In this document: in pieces, positions 6,152 to 13,525 of the stretch
How the letters are laid out: every line of letters starts with the position of its first letter
How positions within the stretch are numbered: the stretch's first letter is position 1
Assembly: GCA_900552585.1 (NCBI GenBank)
Contig: USAB01000025.1
Location: 1-22,632 of the forward strand
Direction of reading: 5' to 3'
Length of the DNA stretch: 22,632 nucleotides
Source: an uncultured Coriobacteriaceae bacterium
GTDB lineage: Bacteria > Actinomycetota > Coriobacteriia > Coriobacteriales > Eggerthellaceae
The notes under the pieces: generated by a model
The model's database searches: none
Told to the model about the DNA's origin: nothing
What the model saw: the letters and a program-made list of their open reading frames with translations, nothing else
Made by a program: the position numbers and the translations under genes

Positions 6152-8350
6152 CTACGACCAGAATTCGAACATTTCCAAGAGATTCTGATACGCCCAGGGG
6201 TACACGTCGCTTAACCAGCCCACTTCCGCCACCAGGCACAGCAGCACGCTGTACAGCACGCTCAACGTCACCAGCGCGATAAGCACCTTCAACAGGATAT
6301 TCGCCATCTGCGTGCCATGCGTGATGTTCTCATTCACGATAAAGACGATAAGCGCCGCTGCGGCCAGGAACAGGAAGCTGAAGTCCGCGAAATATCGTTG
6401 GAGAATACCGGCCATCTCGGCATCCAGGCATGCCACCACAATGCCCATGACGATCATGATGGCCGCCACACCGGCAACCGTGTGCGTTTGCCGTGTGCGA
6501 ATGCGCATCTTCAACACCGGAACGGAGAAGAACAGCACCCACAACAACGGGATGCAGGCGAACAATCCGCCATACGTGTTCTCACGAATCGTCTGCCCGA
6601 GATACGTGGTCTGGAAATCCACGGCTTGCAGATACGGGAACTCCCCCACCATGTTCGGCGCTTGCAGGAAGTACGCGAACAGCGCAGGAGCCAAACGCCC
6701 CACGGAGAACCCGCGCTTCGTCATGTCGTTCATGGTCAGGTTGTAGTTCGCCCCGAAGTTCGTGAACGAACCGAAACGGGCGTAGTTGTACGCGAAGATG
6801 CCCACGAATACGACAACATACGGCCCCAGCAGGCAGCACAGCTCTTTCTGTCCTTCGCGCATCATGATGCGCCGATTCGTGATATAGCGGCGCCAAAACA
6901 GCGGGAAAGCAATAAGCGAAAGCACCATCAGCTGCGGACGGCAGCCCAGCACAAGCGCCATGCATAACGAACCGGCAAGATACCAGCCACACGGTGTATC
7001 CAGGGAACGCCCGCGCATCCACAAATACAAGCCCCACACGCTGAACGCCAACCCGGTCATAATGGGAAGCGCATAGAACGTAGGCAGCTTGAACAGATAC
7101 AGCATGCCCGAACAGGTGATGAGCGAAATCTGGAGCAGTAAAAACAGGCCCAGGCTGACTTTTTTGAAGTGTCGTCGCGCGAAGAGAAGCAGCAGCAACG
7201 TCGTGCCTATGATGAAGAACAAGCCTGAAATCAGGACGCCTATGGCTGTGGGGAATGGCGATCCGGTAATCAAATAGAACGGCAAATAATAGATGAGTAC
7301 CGGCACCACGCCGAAATACACATAGTAGCGCCCGTCGTAATACGCAACGTCGAACAGGTAATCTTTCCCGGTATGCTTTTGCAATTCATCACGTGCGCCC
7401 TTGTCATAAGGGTCATCCATCTGAACAAGCCAATCGGGCGGCGTTTCATCCAGATACAGATGCCCTTCCGTTATAGACTTTGCCAGCTCCGCATACTGCT
7501 GGGCGTTCTTTCCGCCAACCTCGTAAGTGTTCACCAGTGAATGCTTATCCCAGGAGCCGTAATTGTAGCTTGAAGTAGCCACGCCTACGAGATTCGATCC
7601 GTACAGCAAGAACGACGAAAGCGCCAGCACTTCGATGGTTACCGCCACGGCGATAAGCGCATTGATACGCGTACGTTCCGTGTTCACCTGCCAGCGATAG
7701 ATAGCGGATTTCGGGCGGAACACGTACACCAGAGCCATAACGGCGACCAACAGCAGGTAGCGCATGAACTGGAACGTGAACGGACAGTGCGCATTGACCT
7801 CGACTTTGATGATGGTGATGGGATATGTCAGATCATCATCGCCGCTGAATTCGATTTTCAAGTTCTGCACCTTACCCGAAGCATTGAGGTTCAGGTATTG
7901 GCTCTCCGTTCCATTCGTGGCAATATTCGCCGTGGGAATACCGACGGAATATTCGTTCGAATCGAAATATGTTTGATGCGCCTCATCCGTATAGTGGATC
8001 GTCGCAGATACAACTTGGGCGGACTCACTGGAGTCGAACTGAACATGGATGTTGTGCACCTCGGTATTCAGTCCCGAGAACTCGATAGAATTGTTCACCG
8101 TAGTGAGACGGTATTCCTTGTTGTTCATGGACTTCGGCAGCTGGCCCTGCAGCTCGTACGTCAAGTTGATGGGCTTATATCCCAGCGAGGCGAAATAATT
8201 GAAGTTGAAGATGAAGACTTCTACCAAAGCGCCGAGAGCAAGAATGACCGCAGCGCACGTCAGGACATGCCGGACAACGCGCTTGTTGCGTTGCAGCAGC
8301 GTCCAGAAGTCATGAAAGATGTCGGAAAGCGTCTCGAACATGCCGCTCAT
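6152..8350 (-). CDS. Large polytopic membrane protein, possible GT-C-type glycosyltransferase
   Basis: I do not recognise a named family with certainty. The 732-residue protein has a cytoplasmic N-terminus, one membrane segment near 29-49, and a soluble, probably external beta-rich domain at about 52-188. Many membrane segments follow from about 192 to 715. After the third segment comes a loop with DWLVQMDDPYDKGARDE (306-322), then AYYDGRYYVYFGVVPV (336-351). Such loops, with acidic pairs next to a membrane-entering Tyr/Phe-rich segment, occur in GT-C lipid-sugar transferase-like proteins. That function is inference only. The start is uncertain: ATG at 8350 has only a weak ribosome site, while ATG at 8341 (fourth codon) lies 7 bases after a perfect TATAAT, suggesting a leaderless message. 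The gene follows the adk terminator directly and is joined to vsr by a 4-bp gap. Confidence 0.6.
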   Translation of the reverse strand: MSGMFETLSDIFHDFWTLLQRNKRVVRHVLTCAAVILALGALVEVFIFNFNYFASLGYKPINLTYELQGQLPKSMNNKEYRLTTVNNSIEFSGLNTEVHNIHVQFDSSESAQVVSATIHYTDEAHQTYFDSNEYSVGIPTANIATNGTESQYLNLNASGKVQNLKIEFSGDDDLTYPITIIKVEVNAHCPFTFQFMRYLLLVAVMALVYVFRPKSAIYRWQVNTERTRINALIAVAVTIEVLALSSFLLYGSNLVGVATSSYNYGSWDKHSLVNTYEVGGKNAQQYAELAKSITEGHLYLDETPPDWLVQMDDPYDKGARDELQKHTGKDYLFDVAYYDGRYYVYFGVVPVLIYYLPFYLITGSPFPTAIGVLISGLFFIIGTTLLLLLFARRHFKKVSLGLFLLLQISLITCSGMLYLFKLPTFYALPIMTGLAFSVWGLYLWMRGRSLDTPCGWYLAGSLCMALVLGCRPQLMVLSLIAFPLFWRRYITNRRIMMREGQKELCCLLGPYVVVFVGIFAYNYARFGSFTNFGANYNLTMNDMTKRGFSVGRLAPALFAYFLQAPNMVGEFPYLQAVDFQTTYLGQTIRENTYGGLFACIPLLWVLFFSVPVLKMRIRTRQTHTVAGVAAIMIVMGIVVACLDAEMAGILQRYFADFSFLFLAAAALIVFIVNENITHGTQMANILLKVLIALVTLSVLYSVLLCLVAEVGWLSDVYPWAYQNLLEMFEFWS

Positions 8351-8354
8351 TATA
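8349..8354 (-). promoter_or_regulatory. Possible leaderless promoter (-10 box TATAAT) at the membrane-protein start
   Basis: A perfect TATAAT (8354-8349) overlaps the first possible ATG (8350) and ends 7 bases before the ATG at 8341. In actinobacteria, leaderless messages typically start at the ATG that follows a -10 box at this distance. No good -35 box is seen. The adk terminator leaves only about 20 bp for a normal promoter and leader. Confidence 0.4.
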
Positions 8355-8370
8355 AATCGTTGCGCCTGAA

Positions 8371-8402
8371 AAGGGAAAAGGCCGCCGGAAACCCGACGGC
8401 CT
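8371..8402 (-). terminator. Intrinsic terminator of adk
   Basis: On the minus strand AGGCCGTCGG pairs with CCGGCGGCCT (8402-8393 with 8388-8379, one mismatch) around a short T-rich loop, followed by TTTTCCCTTTTC. It lies 24 bp after the adk stop and only 20 bp before the next gene. Confidence 0.8.
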
Positions 8403-8425
8403 AGCGCTTCGCTATAGAGGAAGCT

Positions 8426-9052
8426 TTACAGGTTCAGCGCCTTCTCGACGTCGGCGAACACGTCGTCAACATTGCGGTCACCATCGATCTTCACCAGGAC
8501 ATTCTTGCCGGCATAGTAATCGATCAGCGGAGCCGTGGACTTCTCGTACACATCAAGACGGTTGCGTACCGTGGTCTCGTTGTCATCATCGCGCTGATAC
8601 ATCTCGCCACCGCACTTCGGGCACTGCGCATCGGCATCCGTTCCGATGTAGCCGCATGCACGGCACGTACGACGGGACGTCAGACGCTTGATGATGACTT
8701 CGAAGTCAACATCGATCAGCAGAGCAGCATTCAGCGGACGGTTGAGATCGGCAAGCATGCTGTCCAAGGCAACGGCCTGGGCCGTGGTGCGCGGGAAGCC
8801 GTCGAGGATGACGCCCTTCTCCGTATCCGGCTCCTGAATACGCTCCTTCATCAGGTCGACGATCAGATCATCGGGCACCAAGTCGCCCGCATCCATGAAA
8901 CCCTTCGCCTTGATTCCCAGCGGCGTCTGGTTCTTCACCGCAGCGCGCAGAATGTCGCCCGTGGAAATGTGGCACATGCCGTGCTTCTCCACCAGCTTGG
9001 CAGCCTGCGTGCCCTTACCGGCACCAGGAGCCCCCAACAGAACGATGTTCAT
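8426..9052 (-). CDS. adk: Adenylate kinase with zinc-type lid
   Basis: Cytoplasmic enzyme that interconverts ATP + AMP with 2 ADP. The 208-residue protein shows the P-loop GAPGAGKGT (7-15), the AMP-binding segment STGDILRAAV (30-39), DGFPRT (84-89), and the lid hinge with RLDVY near 165. The lid carries four cysteines, Cys130-X2-Cys133 and Cys144-X2-Cys147, the structural zinc site seen in many Gram-positive enzymes. The start is supported by AAGGAAG before the ATG. It follows secY as usual in spc operons, but a strong terminator lies between them and it has its own probable promoter. The methionine aminopeptidase gene that often follows adk is not here. Confidence 0.97.
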   Translation of the reverse strand: MNIVLLGAPGAGKGTQAAKLVEKHGMCHISTGDILRAAVKNQTPLGIKAKGFMDAGDLVPDDLIVDLMKERIQEPDTEKGVILDGFPRTTAQAVALDSMLADLNRPLNAALLIDVDFEVIIKRLTSRRTCRACGYIGTDADAQCPKCGGEMYQRDDDNETTVRNRLDVYEKSTAPLIDYYAGKNVLVKIDGDRNVDDVFADVEKALNL

Positions 9053-9084
9053 AATCGCTTCCTTTCTATTTCAATGTGTTTCCA

Positions 9085-9093
9085 ATTGTAGCA
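9085..9093 (-). promoter_or_regulatory. Probable extended -10 promoter of adk
   Basis: On the minus strand TGCTACAAT combines a TGN extension with a good -10 box (TACAAT at 9090-9085), about 33 bp upstream of the adk start. No clear -35 box is seen, as is common with extended -10 promoters. It lies downstream of the secY terminator, which fits separate transcription of adk. Confidence 0.6.
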
Positions 9094-9159
9094 AACGCGC
9101 AAATCGATAGCACACCGCGACACGTCAGCGGCAGCTCCTCCCGCGAATGCCCACGAATG

Positions 9160-9192
9160 AAAACAACCGCGCTCCCGAAGGAACGCGGTTGT
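9160..9192 (-). terminator. Intrinsic terminator after secY, with UUCG tetraloop
   Basis: Read on the minus strand, ACAACCGCG (9192-9184) pairs with CGCGGTTGT (9171-9163). The stem extends through TTCC/GGAG to a C-UUCG-G tetraloop, giving about 13 bp, followed by a short T run. It starts 21 bp after the secY stop and marks the end of the ribosomal-protein operon. Confidence 0.88.
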
Positions 9193-9213
9193 AGCATCGC
9201 CTGCGAACAGGTC

Positions 9214-10494
9214 TTATTTGAAGAAGCCGTCGTAGTTGTGCATCTTCAACTGAGATTCGACCTTGCTCATGGTGTCAAGGGCGACGCCGATCATGATCAG
9301 GATGGACGTGCCGCCGAATGCCTGGATCAGTTGGTTATCCGTGAAGTAGAACAGGATAGCCGGAACCACAGCGATGATAGCAACGTAGATAGAGCCAGGC
9401 AGCGTCACATACTTGATGACATCTTTGATGTACTGCACCGTGGCAGTACCGGGACGAACACCGGGAATGAATCCGCCCTGCCTACGAAGGTTGTCAGCCG
9501 TCTCTTCGGGCTGGAACACCATGGAGGTGTAGAAGTAGCAGAAGAAAACAATCAGCAACGCAGTCAGAATCCAGTTCGCGGGACCGGACGAAATGCCGTT
9601 TGCAATCCACGTCAGCCAGTCGACATTGAACAACGCGGCAATCTGGGCCGGGAAGTAAATGAGGCAGCTGGCGAAGATGATGGCAATAACGCCCGCAGCA
9701 TTCACCTTCAGGGGAATGTACGTGGACTGGCCACCCATAACCCGTCGGCCGGAAACGCGCTTCGCATAGCTCACGGGGATACGACGCTGTGCGCGCTCGA
9801 TATACGTGATCAGCGGAATGCACGCAAGAATCACAACCAGGATCAGAATGGTGTACGCAATGCCCATGGAACTGTCGGCCGTAGAGGTCAGCGACTCATA
9901 GATGGCGCTCGGCACACGAGCAACGATGCTAGTGAAGATGATCAGCGACATGCCGTTGCCAATGCCATGCTGCGTGATGAGCTCGCCCATCCACATGATG
10001 AGCGCGGCGCCAACGACGAGCGTAAACACCACCAGGATGTCGCTCAGAATCCCAGGAACATCCGTGCTGAACACAACGCCGTACTGAGCGGACTTGAACA
10101 GGAACAGATAGCCAATAGCATTGATCAGGCCCAGGACCAACGTGATCCAGCGCGTCCACTGCGTAATCTTGCGGCGGCCGGTCTCGCCCTCTTTCGCCCA
10201 CGCTTGCACCGTGGGGATAACGCCCTGCATCAGCTGCATGATAATGGATGCGGTGATGTAGGGCATGATGCCCAGTGCAAACACGGAGAAGTTAGACAAA
10301 GCACCGCCGGTGAACAGGTCCAGCATGGTCATGGCTACCTGCTGGTTCTGGAAGGCATCCGCGAACGCATGGAACGGAATACCCGGAACCGGCACATACG
10401 CGCCAAAGCGGTATATGGCAAGAATCCCCAACGTGAAGAAGATCTTCTTCCGGATGTCGGGAGTCTTGAATGCTTGGACTAGCGAGTCTAGCAA
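9214..10494 (-). CDS. secY: Preprotein translocase subunit SecY
   Basis: Central pore of the Sec translocon, exporting and inserting proteins through the membrane with SecE and SecG. The 426-residue protein begins MLDSLVQAFKTPDIRKKI, the typical SecY N-terminus, and has the signature MPYITASIIMQ and the cytoplasmic loop SYAKRVSGRR. The segment usually read as AGVIP is AGVIA here, a small oddity. The start is TTG at 10494, which overlaps the last codons and stop of rplO by 7 bp. A GGAGGAAAGG ribosome site lies inside the rplO coding region, so translation is probably coupled. The gene ends the ribosomal-protein block. Confidence 0.96.
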   Translation of the reverse strand: MLDSLVQAFKTPDIRKKIFFTLGILAIYRFGAYVPVPGIPFHAFADAFQNQQVAMTMLDLFTGGALSNFSVFALGIMPYITASIIMQLMQGVIPTVQAWAKEGETGRRKITQWTRWITLVLGLINAIGYLFLFKSAQYGVVFSTDVPGILSDILVVFTLVVGAALIMWMGELITQHGIGNGMSLIIFTSIVARVPSAIYESLTSTADSSMGIAYTILILVVILACIPLITYIERAQRRIPVSYAKRVSGRRVMGGQSTYIPLKVNAAGVIAIIFASCLIYFPAQIAALFNVDWLTWIANGISSGPANWILTALLIVFFCYFYTSMVFQPEETADNLRRQGGFIPGVRPGTATVQYIKDVIKYVTLPGSIYVAIIAVVPAILFYFTDNQLIQAFGGTSILIMIGVALDTMSKVESQLKMHNYDGFFK

Positions 10495-10937
10495 GGCTCT
10501 TCGACCTTTCCTCCAGCGGCCTCAATCTTGGCCTGTGCAGATTTCGAAACCTTATCGACCTTCACGGTCAGAGCCTTCGTAAGCTCGCCGTCGCCGAGAA
10601 CCTTCACCAGGGCGTCGGCATGCTTGATGATGCCCTTGGCCTTCAGGCTGTCGCCGTCGACAACTTCACCAGCCTCGTACTTCAACTCGAGACGACCGAC
10701 GTTGACGGGAACGTACTCGACATGATTGACGTTCGTGAAACCGGGCAGCTTCGGAAGACGACGTGCCAGCGGAGTCTGGCCGCCCTCGAAGCCCTTGCCC
10801 TTACCGCCGCCAGAACGCGACTTCTGGCCATTCAGGCCACGACCGGCGGTCTTGCCGGTACCGGAGCCGTTGCCACGGCCGACGCGCTTGCGGTTCTTAC
10901 GGGAGCCCTCTGCGGGCTGCAGATCCTTCAATTCCAT
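10488..10937 (-). CDS. rplO: 50S ribosomal protein L15
   Basis: Large-subunit protein involved in late 50S assembly. The start at 10937 (MELKDLQPAEGS) is chosen because AAGGAG lies just upstream; the open frame extends 11 codons further but that part is not L15-like. The 149-residue protein has the Gly/Arg-rich N-terminal half (RVGRGNGSGTGKTAGRG, FEGGQTPLARRLPK) that threads into rRNA, and the C-terminal globular part. It is separated from rpmD by 148 bp holding a strong hairpin and a possible promoter, so rplO-secY may form its own transcription unit. Confidence 0.97.
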   Translation of the reverse strand: MELKDLQPAEGSRKNRKRVGRGNGSGTGKTAGRGLNGQKSRSGGGKGKGFEGGQTPLARRLPKLPGFTNVNHVEYVPVNVGRLELKYEAGEVVDGDSLKAKGIIKHADALVKVLGDGELTKALTVKVDKVSKSAQAKIEAAGGKVEEPC

Positions 10938-10975
10938 GTTTTCGCTCCTTCGCGATCTCGGGATTCTCACCCGGT

Positions 10976-10995
10976 GCTGGCTGCTCGCCGCCAGC
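10976..10995 (-). other. Hairpin in the rplO leader
   Basis: GCTGGC and GCCAGC form a six-base stem with an eight-base loop at the 5' end of the possible rplO leader. A second small stem (CGGG/CCCG) follows before the ribosome site. Autoregulation by a ribosomal protein is possible but not shown. Confidence 0.4.
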
Positions 10996-11003
10996 TAACT
11001 TCC

Positions 11004-11033
11004 AAAATATGGTTAAAACCATTGAACCGACAA
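11004..11033 (-). promoter_or_regulatory. Possible internal promoter for rplO-secY
   Basis: On the minus strand TTGTCG (11033-11028), an 18-bp spacer and TATTTT (11009-11004) resemble a housekeeping promoter. It lies directly after the hairpin at 11035-11070 and about 65 bp before rplO. Confidence 0.45.
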
Positions 11034-11034
11034 T

Positions 11035-11070
11035 AACCGATACGCTCGCGAAAGCGCGGGCGTATCGGTT
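11035..11070. terminator. Strong hairpin between rpmD and rplO, terminator-like without a U tract
   Basis: AACCGATACGC (11035-11045) pairs perfectly with GCGTATCGGTT (11060-11070). A further CGCG/CGCG stem continues inside around a four-base loop, giving about 16 bp with one imperfect pair. In the direction of the operon it is followed by ATTGTCGG, not by a run of T. It could be a weak terminator, a processing site or an mRNA-stabilising element. Confidence 0.5.
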
Positions 11071-11085
11071 CATTGCATACGTACG

Positions 11086-11277
11086 TTAGTCTTCGACAAC
11101 CTCGACGAGGTGCTCGACCTTGAAGATCATGCCACGGACGGACGGGTTGTCCACCAGATCGCTGGTGCGGCCGATCTTGCCCAAGCCCAGTGCCTTCAGG
11201 GTCTTCTCCTGATCCGGCTTGCAGCCGATGTAGCTGTGCACCTGGGTGACATGGAGGGTCTTCTGAGCGTCTGCCAT
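11086..11277 (-). CDS. rpmD: 50S ribosomal protein L30
   Basis: Small large-subunit protein of 63 residues, of typical length, with the family core QVHSYIGCKPDQEKTLKALGLGKIGRT. The start codon lies 3 bp after the rpsE stop, and its ribosome site is the GAGGAGGAG that encodes the last residues of S5, so the two genes are translationally coupled. The 148 bp after it hold a strong hairpin and a possible promoter. Confidence 0.97.
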   Translation of the reverse strand: MADAQKTLHVTQVHSYIGCKPDQEKTLKALGLGKIGRTSDLVDNPSVRGMIFKVEHLVEVVED

Positions 11278-11280
11278 AGG

Positions 11281-11808
11281 TTACTCCTCCTCTTTCCAGC
11301 CGCGGATCTTCGCAACGGTGACGCCGCGACGCTCGGCAACCTGCTCCGGACTCTCCATGCTCTGGAGGCCGGCAGCGGTGGCCTTGACGATATTCATGAC
11401 GTTATCGGTGCCCAGAGACTTGCTCAGGACATCTTGAACGCCTGCCAACTCCAGAACGGCACGGGCAGCGCCGCCGGCGATAACGCCGGTACCGGGGGTA
11501 GCCGGCTTCAGCAGAACGCGGCCTGCACCGAACTCGCCCATGACCTCATGCGGCAGCGTCTTCTCGGGAGTCAGAGGCACCGTGAACATGTTCTTCTTGG
11601 CATCCTCTGCGCCCTTGCTGATGGCGATAGGCACTTCCTGGGATTTGCCCATGCCCACGCCGACCTTGCCGTTGCCGTCGCCGACAACCACCAGGGCAGT
11701 CAGGCCGAAACGGCGGCCGCCCTTGACAACCTTGGACACGCGGTTGATGTAAACGACACGCTCCTGCAGCTCAGGGACGTCGTTCTTCTTTTCCTGTCTA
11801 CGAGCCAT
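11281..11808 (-). CDS. rpsE: 30S ribosomal protein S5
   Basis: Small-subunit protein that helps keep decoding accurate and contacts S4 and S8. The 175-residue protein carries the N-terminal dsRBD-like segment VVYINRVSKVVKGGRRF and the signature VGDGNGKVGVGMGKSQEV, followed by the alpha/beta domain with KPATPGTGVIAGGAAR. The start is preceded by GAGAGGTAGAG. It has the normal place between rplR and rpmD. Confidence 0.98.
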   Translation of the reverse strand: MARRQEKKNDVPELQERVVYINRVSKVVKGGRRFGLTALVVVGDGNGKVGVGMGKSQEVPIAISKGAEDAKKNMFTVPLTPEKTLPHEVMGEFGAGRVLLKPATPGTGVIAGGAARAVLELAGVQDVLSKSLGTDNVMNIVKATAAGLQSMESPEQVAERRGVTVAKIRGWKEEE

Positions 11809-11819
11809 TCTCTACCTCT

Positions 11820-12188
11820 CTAGAACTTCAGGCCTGCTTCACGGGCACCGTCTGCAACTGCAGCGATGCGGCCATGATACAGGTTGCCACCACGGTCGAA
11901 AACGACTTCCGTGATCCCTGCTTCGATTGCCTTCTTGCCGATGATCTGGCCGATAGCGGTAGCACCCTCGACGGTTGCGCCTTTCTTGCCAGTAGCCTTG
12001 AAGTCCGGGCCAAGCGTAGAGGCGCCGACGATCGTCTTGCCCTCTACGTCGTTAATCACCTGGACATAGATGTTCGAATTCGAACGAGTCACACAAAGAC
12101 GCGGGCGCTCGGCGGTGCCGGAAATCTTACCGCGAACGCGGGTATGGCGGCGACGCAAGCCCGCTTGCTTCTTTTGAAGTTTCTTCAT
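11820..12188 (-). CDS. rplR: 50S ribosomal protein L18
   Basis: 5S rRNA-binding protein of the central protuberance. The 122-residue protein has a basic N-terminus (KKLQKKQAGLRRRHTRVRGK), the core RPRLCVTRSNSNIYVQVI, and the conserved C-terminal FDRGGNLYHGRIAAVADGAR. The start has a GAGAGGGAT ribosome site. It lies between rplF and rpsE as in canonical spc operons. Confidence 0.98.
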   Translation of the reverse strand: MKKLQKKQAGLRRRHTRVRGKISGTAERPRLCVTRSNSNIYVQVINDVEGKTIVGASTLGPDFKATGKKGATVEGATAIGQIIGKKAIEAGITEVVFDRGGNLYHGRIAAVADGAREAGLKF

Positions 12189-12218
12189 AGCTGATCCCTC
12201 TCTAAATACCTTGCGTCA

Positions 12219-12761
12219 CTATTCGCCCTTGGCAGCCTTGCCAAGCTTACGACGGACATGCTCGCCCGCATAGCGAATGCCCTTGCCCTTATACGGCTCG
12301 GGCTTGCGCCATGCGCGAACATCGGCGGCTACCTGGCCGACCTGTTCCTTGCTGGCACCCTTGACGAGAATCTCGGTCTGGCTGGGGACCTCAAAGACGA
12401 TGCCCTCGGGAGGGGTGACCTTCACGGGATGAGAGAAGCCCAGGGACATCTCCAGATCCTTGCCCTTCAGCGAGGCACGGTAGCCGACGCCGACCAGCTC
12501 GAGCTTCTTCGAGTAGCCCTCAGACACACCCACAACCATGTTGTGGATCAGCGTACGCGTCAGACCATGCAGGCTGCGAGCCTCACGGGAATCATCGGGA
12601 CGGGTGACGATGACCTCGTCGCCCTCCTGCTTGATGGTCATCATAGGGTTGAACTCACGCGTGAGCTCGCCCTTAGGACCCTTCACGTTGACGATGTGAC
12701 CGTCAATCTTAACTTCGACACCAGCAGGAATGGTGACGGGCTGTTTACCGATACGAGACAT
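12219..12761 (-). CDS. rplF: 50S ribosomal protein L6
   Basis: Large-subunit protein near the GTPase-associated centre. The start at 12761 (MSRIGKQPVTIPAG) is chosen from family similarity and the GAAAGGAAGGGAT ribosome site; the open frame runs 74 codons further upstream, antisense-like over rpsH, and is not L6. The 180-residue protein has two L6 repeats, with NMVVGVSEGYSKKLELVGVGY in the middle and the C-terminal signature PEPYKGKGIRY. Confidence 0.97.
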   Translation of the reverse strand: MSRIGKQPVTIPAGVEVKIDGHIVNVKGPKGELTREFNPMMTIKQEGDEVIVTRPDDSREARSLHGLTRTLIHNMVVGVSEGYSKKLELVGVGYRASLKGKDLEMSLGFSHPVKVTPPEGIVFEVPSQTEILVKGASKEQVGQVAADVRAWRKPEPYKGKGIRYAGEHVRRKLGKAAKGE

Positions 12762-12780
12762 ATCTAAATCCCTTCCTTTC

Positions 12781-13179
12781 CTACCAGATGTAAGCGATGA
12801 CCTCGCCGCCGATGCCCTTCTTGCGAGCATCGCGGTCGGCCATAACGCCCTGGCTCGTAGAGATGACGGCAGTGCCCAAGCCGCCCAGAACGCGGGGCAG
12901 GTCATCCTTGCCAGCGTAAATGCGCAGGCCGGGCTTCGAGATACGGCGGATACCGCGGATGGTGCGGGCCTTCTTCTTGCCATATTTCAGCGTGATGGTG
13001 AGAGTATCGCGCGGGGTGTTGGGCTCGATCACGTAATCGGTGATGTAGCCCTCTTCCTTCATGATGCGGGCAATGTCAACCAGCTTCTTGCTGGTCGGCA
13101 TGGAAACCGTATCATGGCCTGCGGAGTTGGCGTTACGCACGCGCGTAAGCATATCCGCAATGGGATCGTTCATGCTCAT
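12781..13179 (-). CDS. rpsH: 30S ribosomal protein S8
   Basis: 16S rRNA-binding assembly protein and, in E. coli, the translational repressor of the spc operon. The 132-residue protein starts MSMNDPIADMLTRVRN and ends with the signature STSQGVMADRDARKKGIGG and IAYIW. The ATG at 13179 is preferred over the ATG two codons later because AAGGAG lies 9 bases upstream of it. The 111-bp gap to rpsZ contains short G+C stems (CCGAA/TTCGG near 13207-13223), so a structured leader is possible. Confidence 0.97.
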   Translation of the reverse strand: MSMNDPIADMLTRVRNANSAGHDTVSMPTSKKLVDIARIMKEEGYITDYVIEPNTPRDTLTITLKYGKKKARTIRGIRRISKPGLRIYAGKDDLPRVLGGLGTAVISTSQGVMADRDARKKGIGGEVIAYIW

Positions 13180-13290
13180 GTTTGTTTTCTCCTTCGTTCT
13201 TGATGAACCGAATCGCGGGTTCGGAGCCGCCCATAGCGGATCCGCCTTAACGTACGGCCCACCGCAACATGATCGGACTTTCGGGAATCT

Positions 13291-13476
13291 TTACCAGGAA
13301 GCCTTGGTCACGCCGGGCAGTTCGCCTTTGTTCGCAAGCTCGCGAAGGCAGACGCGGCACAGGCCGAACTTACGGTAGTAAGCACGGGGACGACCGCAGC
13401 GGGTGCAGCGGTTGTGCTGGCGCGTCGAGTACTTCGGCTCGCGCTTGGACTTGGCGATCATCGATTTCTTTGCCAT
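13291..13476 (-). CDS. rpsZ: 30S ribosomal protein S14, zinc-binding type Z
   Basis: Small-subunit head protein. The 61-residue length and the four cysteines Cys24-X2-Cys27 and Cys40-X2-Cys43 define the short, zinc-binding form (S14Z). The longer zinc-free paralogue used under zinc limitation is not present here. The ribosome site is GAAGGAT. It has the normal place between rplE and rpsH. Confidence 0.98.
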   Translation of the reverse strand: MAKKSMIAKSKREPKYSTRQHNRCTRCGRPRAYYRKFGLCRVCLRELANKGELPGVTKASW

Positions 13477-13525
13477 GCAAATCCTTCTTTCCTCACGCCG
13501 GCATTACGCCGACATAATGAACAAA

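Noticed and set aside
9076..10482. A 468-codon plus-strand open frame over secY
   Set aside because: His/Asp/Arg/Asn-rich low-complexity translation antisense to SecY; no family signal.
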